A stretch of DNA of 64,000 nt, from NCBI RefSeq assembly GCF_013409935.1, contig NZ_JACCCO010000003.1, forward strand, positions 868,001 to 932,000, in the 5' to 3' direction. Made by a program: the position numbers and the translations under genes. Positions 1 to 7,863 of the stretch are shown here, piece by piece. The notes below the pieces were generated by a model. That model did no database searches, was not told where the DNA came from, and saw only the letters and a program-made list of their open reading frames with translations. The stretch is from Streptosporangium sandarakinum. Lineage in GTDB: Bacteria; Actinomycetota; Actinomycetes; Streptosporangiales; Streptosporangiaceae. Each line of letters opens with the position of its first letter. The stretch's first letter is position 1.

Positions 1-456
1 CCTGGCGGTCTCCTCGACCATGTGGATCAGCATCCAGCGCAGGGTCGCGCCGGCCGACCGGTAGTCGGGGTGCTTGCCCACGTCGTCCAGCGAATGAGCG
101 GCGATGATCTCGTTGGAGATCTGGCACTGCTGTTCGAACTCGTCGAGCAGCCGGGCGAGCGGAACCCCCTCGGCCCGCATGTCGGCGTCCTCCACGTTCT
201 CGTCGAACTGCGGATTGCCGTCGGACGGGCGGCCCAGGAAGAGGACCTCGAACCAGCAGTGCTCGGTCCAGCGCATGTGGGAGACCAGCCCGGCCACCGT
301 CATCAGCGGCGAGGCGGGCAGCACCGACCGGTACGCGTCCTCCTCCGACAGCCCCTCACATTTCCACCGGACGAGCGCGCGCTGCATGTCGAGCCAGCCG
401 ACGAGCTGGGTCCGCTCATCGGCGACGAAGGGGGGACGAACGCGAGGAAGTGTCAT
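1..456 (-). CDS. DinB/DUF664 family protein (3' end cut by window edge)
   Basis: Reading from the ATG at 456 the protein begins MTLPRVRPPFVADERTQ and stays open to base 1, so about 152 residues are seen and the C-terminus is missing. Residues 15-60 (LVGWLDMQRALVRWKCEGLS, then LMTVAGLVSHMRWTEHCWFE) match the helical-bundle start of the DinB/DUF664 family. The spaced histidines (SHMRWTEH, later LIHMVEE) are the family's likely metal ligands. In actinomycetes many members are mycothiol-dependent transferases or detoxification enzymes, but the substrate cannot be told here. It is divergent from the VOC gene at 645, with 188 nt between them. Confidence 0.85.
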   Translation of the reverse strand, partial: MTLPRVRPPFVADERTQLVGWLDMQRALVRWKCEGLSEEDAYRSVLPASPLMTVAGLVSHMRWTEHCWFEVLFLGRPSDGNPQFDENVEDADMRAEGVPLARLLDEFEQQCQISNEIIAAHSLDDVGKHPDYRSAGATLRWMLIHMVEETAR

Positions 457-644
457 GGTCGCCGACCATACTTCGATCTCCCGCGACGACGCACCACGTT
501 TTGATCGGGGGCCGATTCCCGCGCGCGCCGTACCGGGCACTCCTCGCCCGCGAGGCGCGTGTTCGGAGCCTTCGGGGTGCCTGGGCGCGCGGCGAAGAAG
601 GGAACCGACGGCTGTTTGACCTTCCAGCGGCTGGAGGCTCGACG

Positions 645-1124
645 ATGTGCCGCATGGATTCGATTCCCGCGGAGATCAGCCGCGACATCTACGGCATGCC
701 CGCCTTCGTCTCACTGACCGTCGCCGACCTCGACCGCACGGTCGACTGGTACGTGAACGGGCTGGACTTCATCTCGCTGTTCACCGTGCCCGGCCCCGGC
801 GGTGAGCCCGCGCTGGTGCACCTGCGCCGCTGGCGGTACCAGGACATCCTGGTGCGTCCCGGCAAGGCCGACGCGGGAGAGGGGTGGACGATCGGAGCGA
901 TGGCCACTCTGGAGCAGCTCGACGCGCTCGCCGAGCGGGCCCGCGCCCACGGTGGCGGTACGGTCGACGGTCCCGCCGACACCCCGTGGAACACCAGGGA
1001 CCTGCGCGTCACCGACCCGGACGGATACACCGTCGTCTACACGGCCCGGCGCGCGGATGGCGACCGCGACGCGCGCTTCAACGCGATGATGGAGGAGGAG
1101 GCCCGCCGGCAACTCGGCGGGTGA
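645..1124 (+). CDS. VOC family (glyoxalase/bleomycin-resistance fold) protein
   Basis: A protein of 159 residues with two beta-alpha-beta-beta-beta modules typical of the vicinal oxygen chelate fold: module 1 from PAFVSLTVADLDRTVDWYVN, module 2 ending in NTRDLRVTDPDGYTVVYT. ATG 645 is chosen because GGAGG lies 7 nt upstream (633-637); the same frame is open further upstream but has no ribosome site. VOC proteins include lyases, dioxygenases and resistance proteins, and nothing here fixes the reaction. A second, shorter VOC gene follows at 1241. Confidence 0.85.
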   Translation: MCRMDSIPAEISRDIYGMPAFVSLTVADLDRTVDWYVNGLDFISLFTVPGPGGEPALVHLRRWRYQDILVRPGKADAGEGWTIGAMATLEQLDALAERARAHGGGTVDGPADTPWNTRDLRVTDPDGYTVVYTARRADGDRDARFNAMMEEEARRQLGG

Positions 1125-1240
1125 GGCTGAGCATCGGCCCCCGGGGCTACCTGCCCCGCAGCCGCATAACGGCGTCCGAGGGGTTTCGGGCGCTGTCAGA
1201 ATCGGTGCCGACGACACCTCGGTCACGTACGGAGGGCGGC

Positions 1241-1582
1241 ATGGCACAGGACCTCTTCGTCGGCATCCCCGTCACCGACTACGCCGCGGCGCTGCCGTGG
1301 TACGAGCGACTCTTCGGCCGGCGGCCCTCGTTCCTGCCGAACGACGTCGAGGCGGTGTGGGAGATGGCCGAGAACCGGTACGTCTACATCGTGCAGGACC
1401 CGGAACGGGCGGGGAACGCCCTGGTGCTGTCGTTCGTCGACGACCTGGACGACCGGGTCGCCGAGATCGCGCGGCGAGGCGTCGAGCCCGCCAGGCGCGA
1501 GACGTACGACGGCGGTGTGACCAAGGTGACCTACCGGGACGCGGAAGGCAACGAGATCAGCTTCGGCGGCGTTCCGGGATGA
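1241..1582 (+). CDS. VOC family protein, short form
   Basis: A 113-residue protein starting MAQDLFVGIPVTDYAAALPW with a GGAGGG site 4 nt before the ATG. IPVTDYAAALPWYERLFG and the C-terminal VTKVTYRDAEGNEISFGG are the two halves of a single VOC domain, so the active site would probably form in a dimer. It sits 116 nt behind another VOC gene but is not similar enough by eye to be a recent duplicate. Function is unknown; small VOC proteins are often antibiotic-binding or lactoylglutathione-lyase-like. Confidence 0.85.
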   Translation: MAQDLFVGIPVTDYAAALPWYERLFGRRPSFLPNDVEAVWEMAENRYVYIVQDPERAGNALVLSFVDDLDDRVAEIARRGVEPARRETYDGGVTKVTYRDAEGNEISFGGVPG

Positions 1583-1719
1583 CGCCCCCTCGGGCCTGAT
1601 CGCGGAACGCCGGAGATCGAAGGCGTCCCTTCCGCGAGCCCGAGGCCGGAAAACTGTCGTCGCGGTGCTCTAGCCTCCCGACCAGTTGATCGAGCTGGGC
1701 TTACCGGGAGAAAACGGCT

Positions 1720-3129
1720 ATGACGTACCTTGAGCTGTCCGAGGACGGCGGCGGAGCGCACAAGTTCTACGAGGCGGCCGTGTCCGGGACGCAGGTGACG
1801 ATCACGTACGGGCGCATCGGCGAGGCGGGGCAGACCAGGGTCACCGACTTCCCGACCGCGGAGAAGGCCCAGGCCGCGGCGGCCAAGAAGATCGGCGAGA
1901 AGGTGCGCAAGGGCTACGCGCCCGCCGTGCGCGGGATGCGGCAGCGCAGGCCCGTCACCCGCAGGACCATCGTCAGCACCCGTTCCACCGCCCGGCAGGC
2001 GCCGGTCCTGTGGCGCTTCGACAGCGGTTCCGCCGCGTTCGGCATCTTCGTGGACGAGGAGCGCTGCTGGGTCGGAAACCAGCGTGGCGACGTCTACACC
2101 GTCACCCACTCCGGCACCGTGAACAGCCGTTTCCGGCTGCCGGAGGGCGTCAAGTGCATCGTGGCCGACGACTTCTGGATCTACGCGGGCTGCGACGACG
2201 GCACGGTGTACGACCTGAGCGGCAAGGTGCCGAGGGCGGCCTACGAGATCGCCGCCGACGTCGACATCTACTGGCTCGACATCCACGACGGCGTCCTCGG
2301 CGTCTCCGACCGGGCCGGACGGATCACCACGATCGACTACGAGGACGAGCTCCAGTGGGCGCGCAAGGGCCGGGGCGACTCAGCATGGATGGTCCGGTGC
2401 GACGAGGACGCGGTCTACCACGGCCACTCGGACGGCGTGGCGCGCTACGACGCCGACGGCACCCTCGTGTGGCAGACGCCGGAGGTGCGGGACGTGCTGT
2501 TCGGCTGGCAGGAGCGGGACGCGGTCTACGCCGGCACCGCCCGCCGTACCGTCCACCGGCTGGCCAAGAGCGACGGCCGAGTCGAGGCCGTCTACCGGTG
2601 CGACGGGCCCGTCTACTCCTGCGCGACCTCGCCCGGGGGCCGCTACGTCTTCGCCGGGGACAGCCACTCGTCGGTGTACTGCTTCGCCGCGTCGGGGGAG
2701 CGGCTGTGGAAGCTCGGCACCGGCTGCGGGTCGGCCTTCTCCATGCAGTTCTTCGACGAGCGCCTGTACATCGTCACCACCGACGGCTCCCTGGCGTGCA
2801 TCGACGCGAGCGAGGCGGCGATCGCCGCCGCCTGCGAGGGCAGTGTGCCCGAGCGTGTCGACGTGAAGGCGGCCGCCTCGCTCGCGGCGGTGGAGCCGTC
2901 CGCCGTGCTGGAGACGGTCACCCACCCCGGGGACGGCGTGGTCGTGGAGTGCGTGCGCGAGGGCGAGCGCCTGCGCGTCCACGTGGTCAGCCCCGGTTAC
3001 GAGTCGTGGAACGTGCAGTTCCCCAAGGCCGTCCGCGAGGCGGGCGCCCGCTACCTGGTCGAGGACGTGCGCCCCTCCGGCCGGGGCGGCTTCTACCGCG
3101 CCTACGGCGAGATCAGGCGACTGGTCTGA
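1720..3129 (+). CDS. WGR domain and beta-propeller protein
   Basis: A 469-residue protein. Residues 1-70 form a WGR domain (MTYLELSEDGGGAHKFYEAA, then ITYGRIGEAGQTRVTDF), a DNA- or nucleotide-associated module named after its Trp-Gly-Arg core; here the core reads YGRIG. Residues 90-400 contain repeated blade-like strands (VLWRFDSGSAAFGIFVDEER, VYTVTHSG, WIYAGCDDGTVYDLSGKV, VYAGTARRTVHRLA) resembling a PQQ/WD40-type propeller. No signal peptide is present, so it is cytoplasmic. A GGGAG site precedes the ATG by 9 nt. WGR plus propeller proteins are widespread but uncharacterised in actinomycetes. Confidence 0.85.
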   Translation: MTYLELSEDGGGAHKFYEAAVSGTQVTITYGRIGEAGQTRVTDFPTAEKAQAAAAKKIGEKVRKGYAPAVRGMRQRRPVTRRTIVSTRSTARQAPVLWRFDSGSAAFGIFVDEERCWVGNQRGDVYTVTHSGTVNSRFRLPEGVKCIVADDFWIYAGCDDGTVYDLSGKVPRAAYEIAADVDIYWLDIHDGVLGVSDRAGRITTIDYEDELQWARKGRGDSAWMVRCDEDAVYHGHSDGVARYDADGTLVWQTPEVRDVLFGWQERDAVYAGTARRTVHRLAKSDGRVEAVYRCDGPVYSCATSPGGRYVFAGDSHSSVYCFAASGERLWKLGTGCGSAFSMQFFDERLYIVTTDGSLACIDASEAAIAAACEGSVPERVDVKAAASLAAVEPSAVLETVTHPGDGVVVECVREGERLRVHVVSPGYESWNVQFPKAVREAGARYLVEDVRPSGRGGFYRAYGEIRRLV

Positions 3130-3246
3130 GCCCTCGTCTGCCTCCGGCTGGAGCGAGTTCGGTGGGGCCATGCGTGGAATTCGATGGCTTTCAGCCCGTC
3201 CGTCGTGCAGCCTGATCTCAGGTGAAGATCGCGGCAGGGAGGGCCG

Positions 3247-3693
3247 ATGAATCGGGGAAGCCTCCCGCCTGATCCGGCGGAGTGCGCGGCCCGGGTCGAC
3301 GCGGCCTTCGAACGAAACGACCCCCAGGTCGGAACGGTCGTGATCGAGCTGTCCCTGTGCCATTCCGACGCCGAGGTCATCGCTCCACGGGTCAGAAGAG
3401 CCCTCGCCTCCGATCGGCGGGGACTCCGCTGCCTGGGGTTGACCGCCGTGTCGCACATGGTCCGCCGTACGGGCGAGGTCGATGACACGACACTGGAGAT
3501 CGTTCGCGGGCTGCTGCGCGACCCCGCCCCTGATGTCCGCGAGCACGCCGACACCGTCCTCTCCGACGTCTGGATCTTCGTCCCGCACCCCCGGCTGCCG
3601 AACTGGTTGAGCAGGCGGCAGCGGCTTCAAGGTGTCAGATGGTGGTTCGTGACGGGGTGGACGGGCATCAGCCGATGGTTTCGGCCCCGATGA
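3247..3693 (+). CDS. HEAT-repeat-like hypothetical protein
   Basis: 148 residues. The middle part (VIAPRVRRALASDRRGLRCL, then GLLRDPAPDVREHADTVLSD) reads as two amphipathic helix pairs of the HEAT type, ending in a Trp/Arg-rich tail (VRWWFVTGWTGISRWF). AGGGAGG is centred about 8 nt upstream of the ATG. I do not recognise a named family. A scaffold or immunity-like role is possible but unsupported. Confidence 0.7.
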   Translation: MNRGSLPPDPAECAARVDAAFERNDPQVGTVVIELSLCHSDAEVIAPRVRRALASDRRGLRCLGLTAVSHMVRRTGEVDDTTLEIVRGLLRDPAPDVREHADTVLSDVWIFVPHPRLPNWLSRRQRLQGVRWWFVTGWTGISRWFRPR

Positions 3694-3777
3694 GGTGATC
3701 GCACGTCGATGGTTCCTCGTCGGTCTTCGCTCCCCGGGCCGGAGCGCGTTGTCGTCGTGGAGGGATGAGGTGGGCCT

Positions 3778-4128
3778 GTGAACGGCGGTCCCGAGGTTCC
3801 GTACATCGCGGTCCTGGTCTTCAGGACCGAGGTCGGCGGAGGCTACGCCCCTCCGCGGTTCAGCGAGGACATCGTGCTGATCCGTGCCTGCTCCCCCGAC
3901 CGGGCGCGTGCGGTGGCGGAGACGCGGGGACGGGAGGAGGAGACGTCCTACGCCAACGAATACGGCGAGACGGTCACCTGGACCTTCGTCGGCGTGGCCG
4001 ACGTGCGGGAAGCCCTGTACGACTCGCTCGACGAGAACGTGCCCCTCTACTCCAGGAGCTTCGACGACCTGGCGCGGTACAGGCAGGTCTTCTCCGCGGA
4101 CCTCGCGCCCCACGAAAGCGAGCCGTGA
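3778..4128 (+). CDS. DUF4288 domain protein
   Basis: 116 residues from GTG 3778, with GAGG 7 nt upstream. The order of strands (PYIAVLVFRTEV, EDIVLIRACSPDRARAVAET, ETVTWTFVGVADVREALYD, VPLYSRSFDDLARYRQVF) fits the DUF4288 family, small cytoplasmic proteins of unknown function often found beside immunity or hypothetical genes. It is convergent with the GNAT gene that ends at 4168. Confidence 0.7.
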   Translation: MNGGPEVPYIAVLVFRTEVGGGYAPPRFSEDIVLIRACSPDRARAVAETRGREEETSYANEYGETVTWTFVGVADVREALYDSLDENVPLYSRSFDDLARYRQVFSADLAPHESEP

Positions 4129-4167
4129 CCCCGGAGACGAGATGCTCCGGGGCGCGAGGAACCGTCG

Positions 4168-4752
4168 TCAGCTCGCCGACCCGGCCCGTTCCGCGGTCAC
4201 CTGTGCTTCGCGCGCCCGCCATTCCTCGGCCAGCACCGACCAGACCTGGATGTCGATGCGACCGCCGTCGCCCGGGTACGCCTGGCGCAGGGTGCCGTCG
4301 AGAGACATGCCCAGCCGCTTCGCCGCGTTGATGCTGCGGGTGTTGCGGGCGTTGGTCCGCCACTCCACGCGCTGGATGCCGCGTTCCTTCACCGCCCAGC
4401 CGATGATCTGTTCGATGGCGCGGGTGACCAGCCCGCGCCCCTCGGCGGCGGGCTCCAGCCAGCAGCCCGCCTCGCAGACGCCCAGTGCGGGGTCGAACGA
4501 CACGAACAGCACGCCGCCGACGAGTGTGCCCTCCAGCCAGATCCCCCAGATGCCGCCCGAGTCCCGCGACCATCTGTCGGCGTAGCGCTGCAGCAGGGCG
4601 CGGGCCCCGGCGACGTCGGAGGCCGCGAACAGCGGCGACACCCACGGCGTGATGTGCTCTCGCGCCCGGTCCAGGTGGGCGAGGAACTCCTCGGCCCTCC
4701 AGGGATCGAGCGGCCGCAGCTCGGCGTGCTCGGTGAGCGGCAGGGCGAACAT
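4168..4752 (-). CDS. GNAT N-acetyltransferase, RimJ/RimL type
   Basis: 194 residues from the ATG at 4752. Another ATG lies 18 nt upstream (4770) but has no ribosome site, whereas AGGAGG sits just before the inner ATG. The domain is typical of ribosomal-protein-type acetyltransferases: IWGIWLEGTLVGGVLFV (strand pair), CWLEPAAEGRGLVTRAIEQI (acetyl-CoA loop, Q/RxxGxG/A-like AAEGRGL) and VEWRTNARNTRSINAAKRLG. It probably acetylates an N-terminal or small-molecule amine; the substrate is unknown. Confidence 0.85.
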   Translation of the reverse strand: MFALPLTEHAELRPLDPWRAEEFLAHLDRAREHITPWVSPLFAASDVAGARALLQRYADRWSRDSGGIWGIWLEGTLVGGVLFVSFDPALGVCEAGCWLEPAAEGRGLVTRAIEQIIGWAVKERGIQRVEWRTNARNTRSINAAKRLGMSLDGTLRQAYPGDGGRIDIQVWSVLAEEWRAREAQVTAERAGSAS

Positions 4753-4881
4753 CCGGCCTCCTGGGGTCATGACGGGCGTCGGGTACGAACGCTAACGGAT
4801 CATGACCCTGGAGGACACCGGTTATGACGCCCGCCGTCCCGGTGCCCACCATCGTGCCGGACCGGTTCTCCTCCCAGGACC

Positions 4882-5244
4882 TCAGAAGGGAGGCGCCGGG
4901 GCGGGCGGCGCCGCGGGCGCGCCCGGCGGCCGGGAACCCGCCGGCAGCAGCGGCTCGCAGGCCTTCACCGCCGCCCCGTACTTCCGGGACATGACGTCGA
5001 CGCGTTCTCCCCTGATGTCGAGGTTGACCAGCCCGTCGGAGGAGAACGAGACCTCGGGGAAGCCGGGCAGCCCGTGCGAGCGCATGCACGCGGTGAACCT
5101 CCCGGTGCCGCCGGCGGGGTTCCCGGGCGAGGCGGCCGCCACCCCGCCCTTTCCCGTCGCGAGCACCGCGAGCATCACCGCGAGCGCCGCCGCGGCGAGC
5201 ACCGCGGCGGTGAGAACCCTCCTTTTGACCGTCGAGTCGAACAT
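4882..5244 (-). CDS. Small exported or membrane-anchored protein with CMRSHG motif
   Basis: 120 residues from ATG 5244, with AGGAG 6 nt upstream. Residues 9-31 are one hydrophobic segment (VLTAAVLAAAALAVMLAVLA), so the rest faces outside. The exported part has FTACMRSHGLPGFPEVSFSS and VKACEPLLPAG, the pattern of a common actinobacterial family encoded near MacA/ABC exporters and two-component systems. The two cysteines may form a disulfide. The C-terminus is proline-rich. It is divergent from the response regulator at 5356 with about 110 nt between, so it may be a regulon member of that system. Confidence 0.75.
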   Translation of the reverse strand: MFDSTVKRRVLTAAVLAAAALAVMLAVLATGKGGVAAASPGNPAGGTGRFTACMRSHGLPGFPEVSFSSDGLVNLDIRGERVDVMSRKYGAAVKACEPLLPAGSRPPGAPAAPPAPAPPF

Positions 5245-5355
5245 GATCGCTCCTTTCGGTTCCGTCGGTGCGTCCAGACAAGCCGAGGGCCGGTTATCGG
5301 ACCGCAACGGCGACGGTCACCCCGCTGTAACCGGGTGACGAGGATGCTGGAGATC

Positions 5356-6009
5356 ATGAGGGTGCTGATCGTCGAAGACCACGAGGAACTGGCCCTGACG
5401 GTGGCCACGGGGCTGCGCCGTGAGGGCATGGCCGTCGACGTCGCGCTGGACGGCCACGCCGCGCTCGACCGCGCCTCGGCCAACCACTACGACGTGGTCG
5501 TCCTCGATCGGGACCTGCCCGGCCTGCACGGCGACGAGGTGTGCAGGTCGCTGGTCGGCGCCGGTCACCCGGCGCGGGTGCTGATGCTCACCGCCGCCGG
5601 GACGATCGACGACAGGGTGACCGGGCTGGGCATCGGCGCCGACGACTACCTTCCCAAACCGTTCGCCTTCGCCGAGCTGGTCGCCCGGATCCGGGCGCTG
5701 GTCAGACGGGCCGGCCCGGTGCTCCCGCCGGTGCTCGTCCGTGGTGGCCTGCGGCTGGATCCGGCCACCCGGATCGCCACCCGTGACGGGCGCCGGCTGC
5801 CGCTGAGCCCCAAGGAGTTCGCCGTGCTGGAGCTGCTCCTGGCGGCCGGAGGCGCGGTGGTCTCCGCCGAGCAGCTGCTGGAGCGGTGCTGGGACGAGTT
5901 CGCCGACCCGTTCACGCAGACCGTGAAGGTGACGGTCAGCAGGCTGCGCCGTAAACTCGGCGACCCGCCGCTGATCGAGACGGTCCCGCAGGCCGGATAC
6001 CGGATATGA
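5356..6009 (+). CDS. OmpR/PhoB-type response regulator
   Basis: 217 residues starting MRVLIVEDHEELALTV. The receiver domain has the acidic pair E7/D8, phospho-acceptor D51 (VVVLDRDLPG), T/S and the conserved K (YLPKPF). The C-terminal winged helix begins near 125 and contains LSPKEFAVLELLL and VKVTVSRLRRKLGD. An in-frame ATG at 5344 would add four residues; I prefer 5356, which gives the family-typical start. The stop overlaps the kinase start by four bases (ATGA), so the pair is translationally coupled. It resembles CutR-like regulators of envelope stress, but the signal is unknown. Confidence 0.9.
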   Translation: MRVLIVEDHEELALTVATGLRREGMAVDVALDGHAALDRASANHYDVVVLDRDLPGLHGDEVCRSLVGAGHPARVLMLTAAGTIDDRVTGLGIGADDYLPKPFAFAELVARIRALVRRAGPVLPPVLVRGGLRLDPATRIATRDGRRLPLSPKEFAVLELLLAAGGAVVSAEQLLERCWDEFADPFTQTVKVTVSRLRRKLGDPPLIETVPQAGYRI

Positions 6010-7100
6010 GGCGGACGGTACGGCTGCGCCTGACCCTGCTCTACAGCGGCCTGTTCCTGGTGGCGGGAGCGCTGCTGGTCGCGCTCATCTACCTCCTGGT
6101 GGAGTTCTCCCCCTTCCCCGGTCCGCCGGCCGCTCCCGCGTCGCCCGGCGGACCCGTGCCGTCCGTACGGGCGCCCGGGCTGGAGCAGACCGGCCACCTG
6201 CGCCGGCTGCTGGTCAACTCCCTGATCGCACTGGTGGTCATGGCGTTCGCGGCGATGCTGCTGGGCTGGCACATGGCCGGCCGTGTGCTGCGGCCGCTGG
6301 GGGAGATGACCGCCACGGTCCGGCGCATCACGGCCGACCGGCTCGACCGGCGGCTGGCCGCGTCCGGACCGGACGACGAGCTCAAGGAGCTGGCCGACAC
6401 CTTCGATGAGCTGCTGGACCGGTTGGAGGCCGCGTTCACCGCGCAGCGGCGGTTCGTCGCCAACGCCTCCCACGAACTACGCACCCCGCTGACACTGCAG
6501 CGGGCCATGGCCGAGGTGGCACTCGCCGACCCGGCGGCCGACACGGAGTCCCTGCGGAAGGTCCTGGAACGCGTGCTGGTCGCGGGCAGGAACCAGGAGA
6601 GGCTCATCGAGGCCCTGCTCACGCTGGCCCGCAGCCAGCAGGGCCTGCAGCACCGGCAGTCCTTCGACCTGGCCGAGATCGCCGGTCGGGCCATCGGCCA
6701 CCGCGACGATCAGGGGCCTCGCGTCGAGTCCGTCCTGCGGCGGGCTCCCGGCCGCGGCGATCGCGCCCTGGTCGAGCGCCTGGTCGGCAACCTGCTGGAC
6801 AACGCTCTGCGGCACAATGTGCCCGGTGGGTGGGTGAGGGTGGAGACCGCCGTACGGTCCGGACATCCCACCCTCGGGGTCTCCAACAGCGGCCCGGTGA
6901 TCCCGGCCGACCGGCTGCCCGTGCTCCTGCAGCCCTTCCAGCGCCTGGAGGCCGGCCGGAGGGCCGGTGGTGAGGGCCTGGGGCTGGGCCTGTCGATCGT
7001 GGCCGCCATCGTCGAGGCGCACCGGGGCACGCTGGAGATCCGTCCCCTTCCGGCGGGAGGGCTCGACGTGAGCGTCACCCTCGACCGTCCCGGTGCCTGA
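6006..7100 (+). CDS. Sensor histidine kinase partner of the 5356 regulator
   Basis: 364 residues. Membrane segments are at about 12-33 and 69-91, enclosing a short proline-rich outer loop of roughly 35 residues, so the sensor part is very small. A HAMP linker follows (RVLRPLGEMTATVRRI), then the HisKA box FVANASHELRTPLT with phospho-acceptor H156, the N box GNLLDNALRHN near 261 and the G box GGEGLGLGLSIV near 321. The short extracellular loop suggests sensing in or near the membrane. It is coupled to the regulator by ATGA overlap. Confidence 0.92.
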   Translation: MRRTVRLRLTLLYSGLFLVAGALLVALIYLLVEFSPFPGPPAAPASPGGPVPSVRAPGLEQTGHLRRLLVNSLIALVVMAFAAMLLGWHMAGRVLRPLGEMTATVRRITADRLDRRLAASGPDDELKELADTFDELLDRLEAAFTAQRRFVANASHELRTPLTLQRAMAEVALADPAADTESLRKVLERVLVAGRNQERLIEALLTLARSQQGLQHRQSFDLAEIAGRAIGHRDDQGPRVESVLRRAPGRGDRALVERLVGNLLDNALRHNVPGGWVRVETAVRSGHPTLGVSNSGPVIPADRLPVLLQPFQRLEAGRRAGGEGLGLGLSIVAAIVEAHRGTLEIRPLPAGGLDVSVTLDRPGA

Positions 7101-7185
7101 GCGGACCCGTGGCGGACACGCGGCCGGCGTCACGGCCGCCCTCGGCTGACGCCGTCGACGCCGGGGCGAGCGGGGAGCCAGGAGG

Positions 7186-7863
7186 TCATCGGGGTCGGTC
7201 CCACCGGTAGCGGCGTTCCGGGCGTCCCGTGGCACCGTACTTCAGGGAGACACGGACGTGTCCCAGGGCGACGAGATGCTCCAGGTAGCGGCGGGCGCTG
7301 ACCCGGGAGATCCCCACGCGGGAGGCGCACTCCCCGGCCGACAACGTGCCGTCCGCGGCGCACAGCTCCCGCCGGACCAGCTCGGCCGTCTCCACGCTCA
7401 TGCCCTTGGGCAGAGCGGGGGAGGGCGACGGCCCGGCCCCGGCGATGACCCGGTCCACGTCGGCCTGGCTGCTGATGACCACGCTGCCCAGGTCGGACCG
7501 CCGGGAGGCGTACCGCTCCAGCCGTACGCGCAGGTCGTCGAAGTCGAACGGCTTGAGGAGGTAGCTGTTCACCCCCTGCCGGGCGGCGCCGCGGACCGCC
7601 TCGATCTCGCGCGCCGCGCTGATCACGATGATGTCGCAGTCGTGTCCCCCGGCGCGGATCCGGCCGATGACGTCCAGGCCGAAGAGGTCGGGCAGATAGA
7701 GGTCGAGCAACACGAGATCCGGGCGCAGCTCGCCGACACGGGTGAGGGCCTGCTCCCCGGTGCCGGCCGTGCCCACCACGCGGAACCCGTCGACCTTGCC
7801 GACGAATCCGCTGTTGATCCTCGCGACCATGAAGTCGTCGTCGACCACGAGCACGTCGATCAC
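7186..7863 (-). CDS. CitB/DcuR-type response regulator, likely controls tctCBA
   Basis: 225 residues. The receiver has DDD at 8-10, phospho-acceptor D54 (LVLLDLYLPD) and K in YLLKPFDF. The C-terminal part (LSAGECASRVGISRVSARRY) is the HTH of CitB/DcuR regulators, which control carboxylate uptake. Its ATG overlaps the stop of the upstream kinase gene by four bases. The pair is divergent from tctCBA, the usual arrangement for regulation of a tricarboxylate importer, so it probably activates that operon; this is inferred from position. Confidence 0.9.
   Translation of the reverse strand: MIDVLVVDDDFMVARINSGFVGKVDGFRVVGTAGTGEQALTRVGELRPDLVLLDLYLPDLFGLDVIGRIRAGGHDCDIIVISAAREIEAVRGAARQGVNSYLLKPFDFDDLRVRLERYASRRSDLGSVVISSQADVDRVIAGAGPSPSPALPKGMSVETAELVRRELCAADGTLSAGECASRVGISRVSARRYLEHLVALGHVRVSLKYGATGRPERRYRWDRPR

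Noticed and set aside
4802-5338. 178-codon plus-strand frame
   Set aside because: It is antisense to the small exported protein, whose signal segment and ribosome site are clear.
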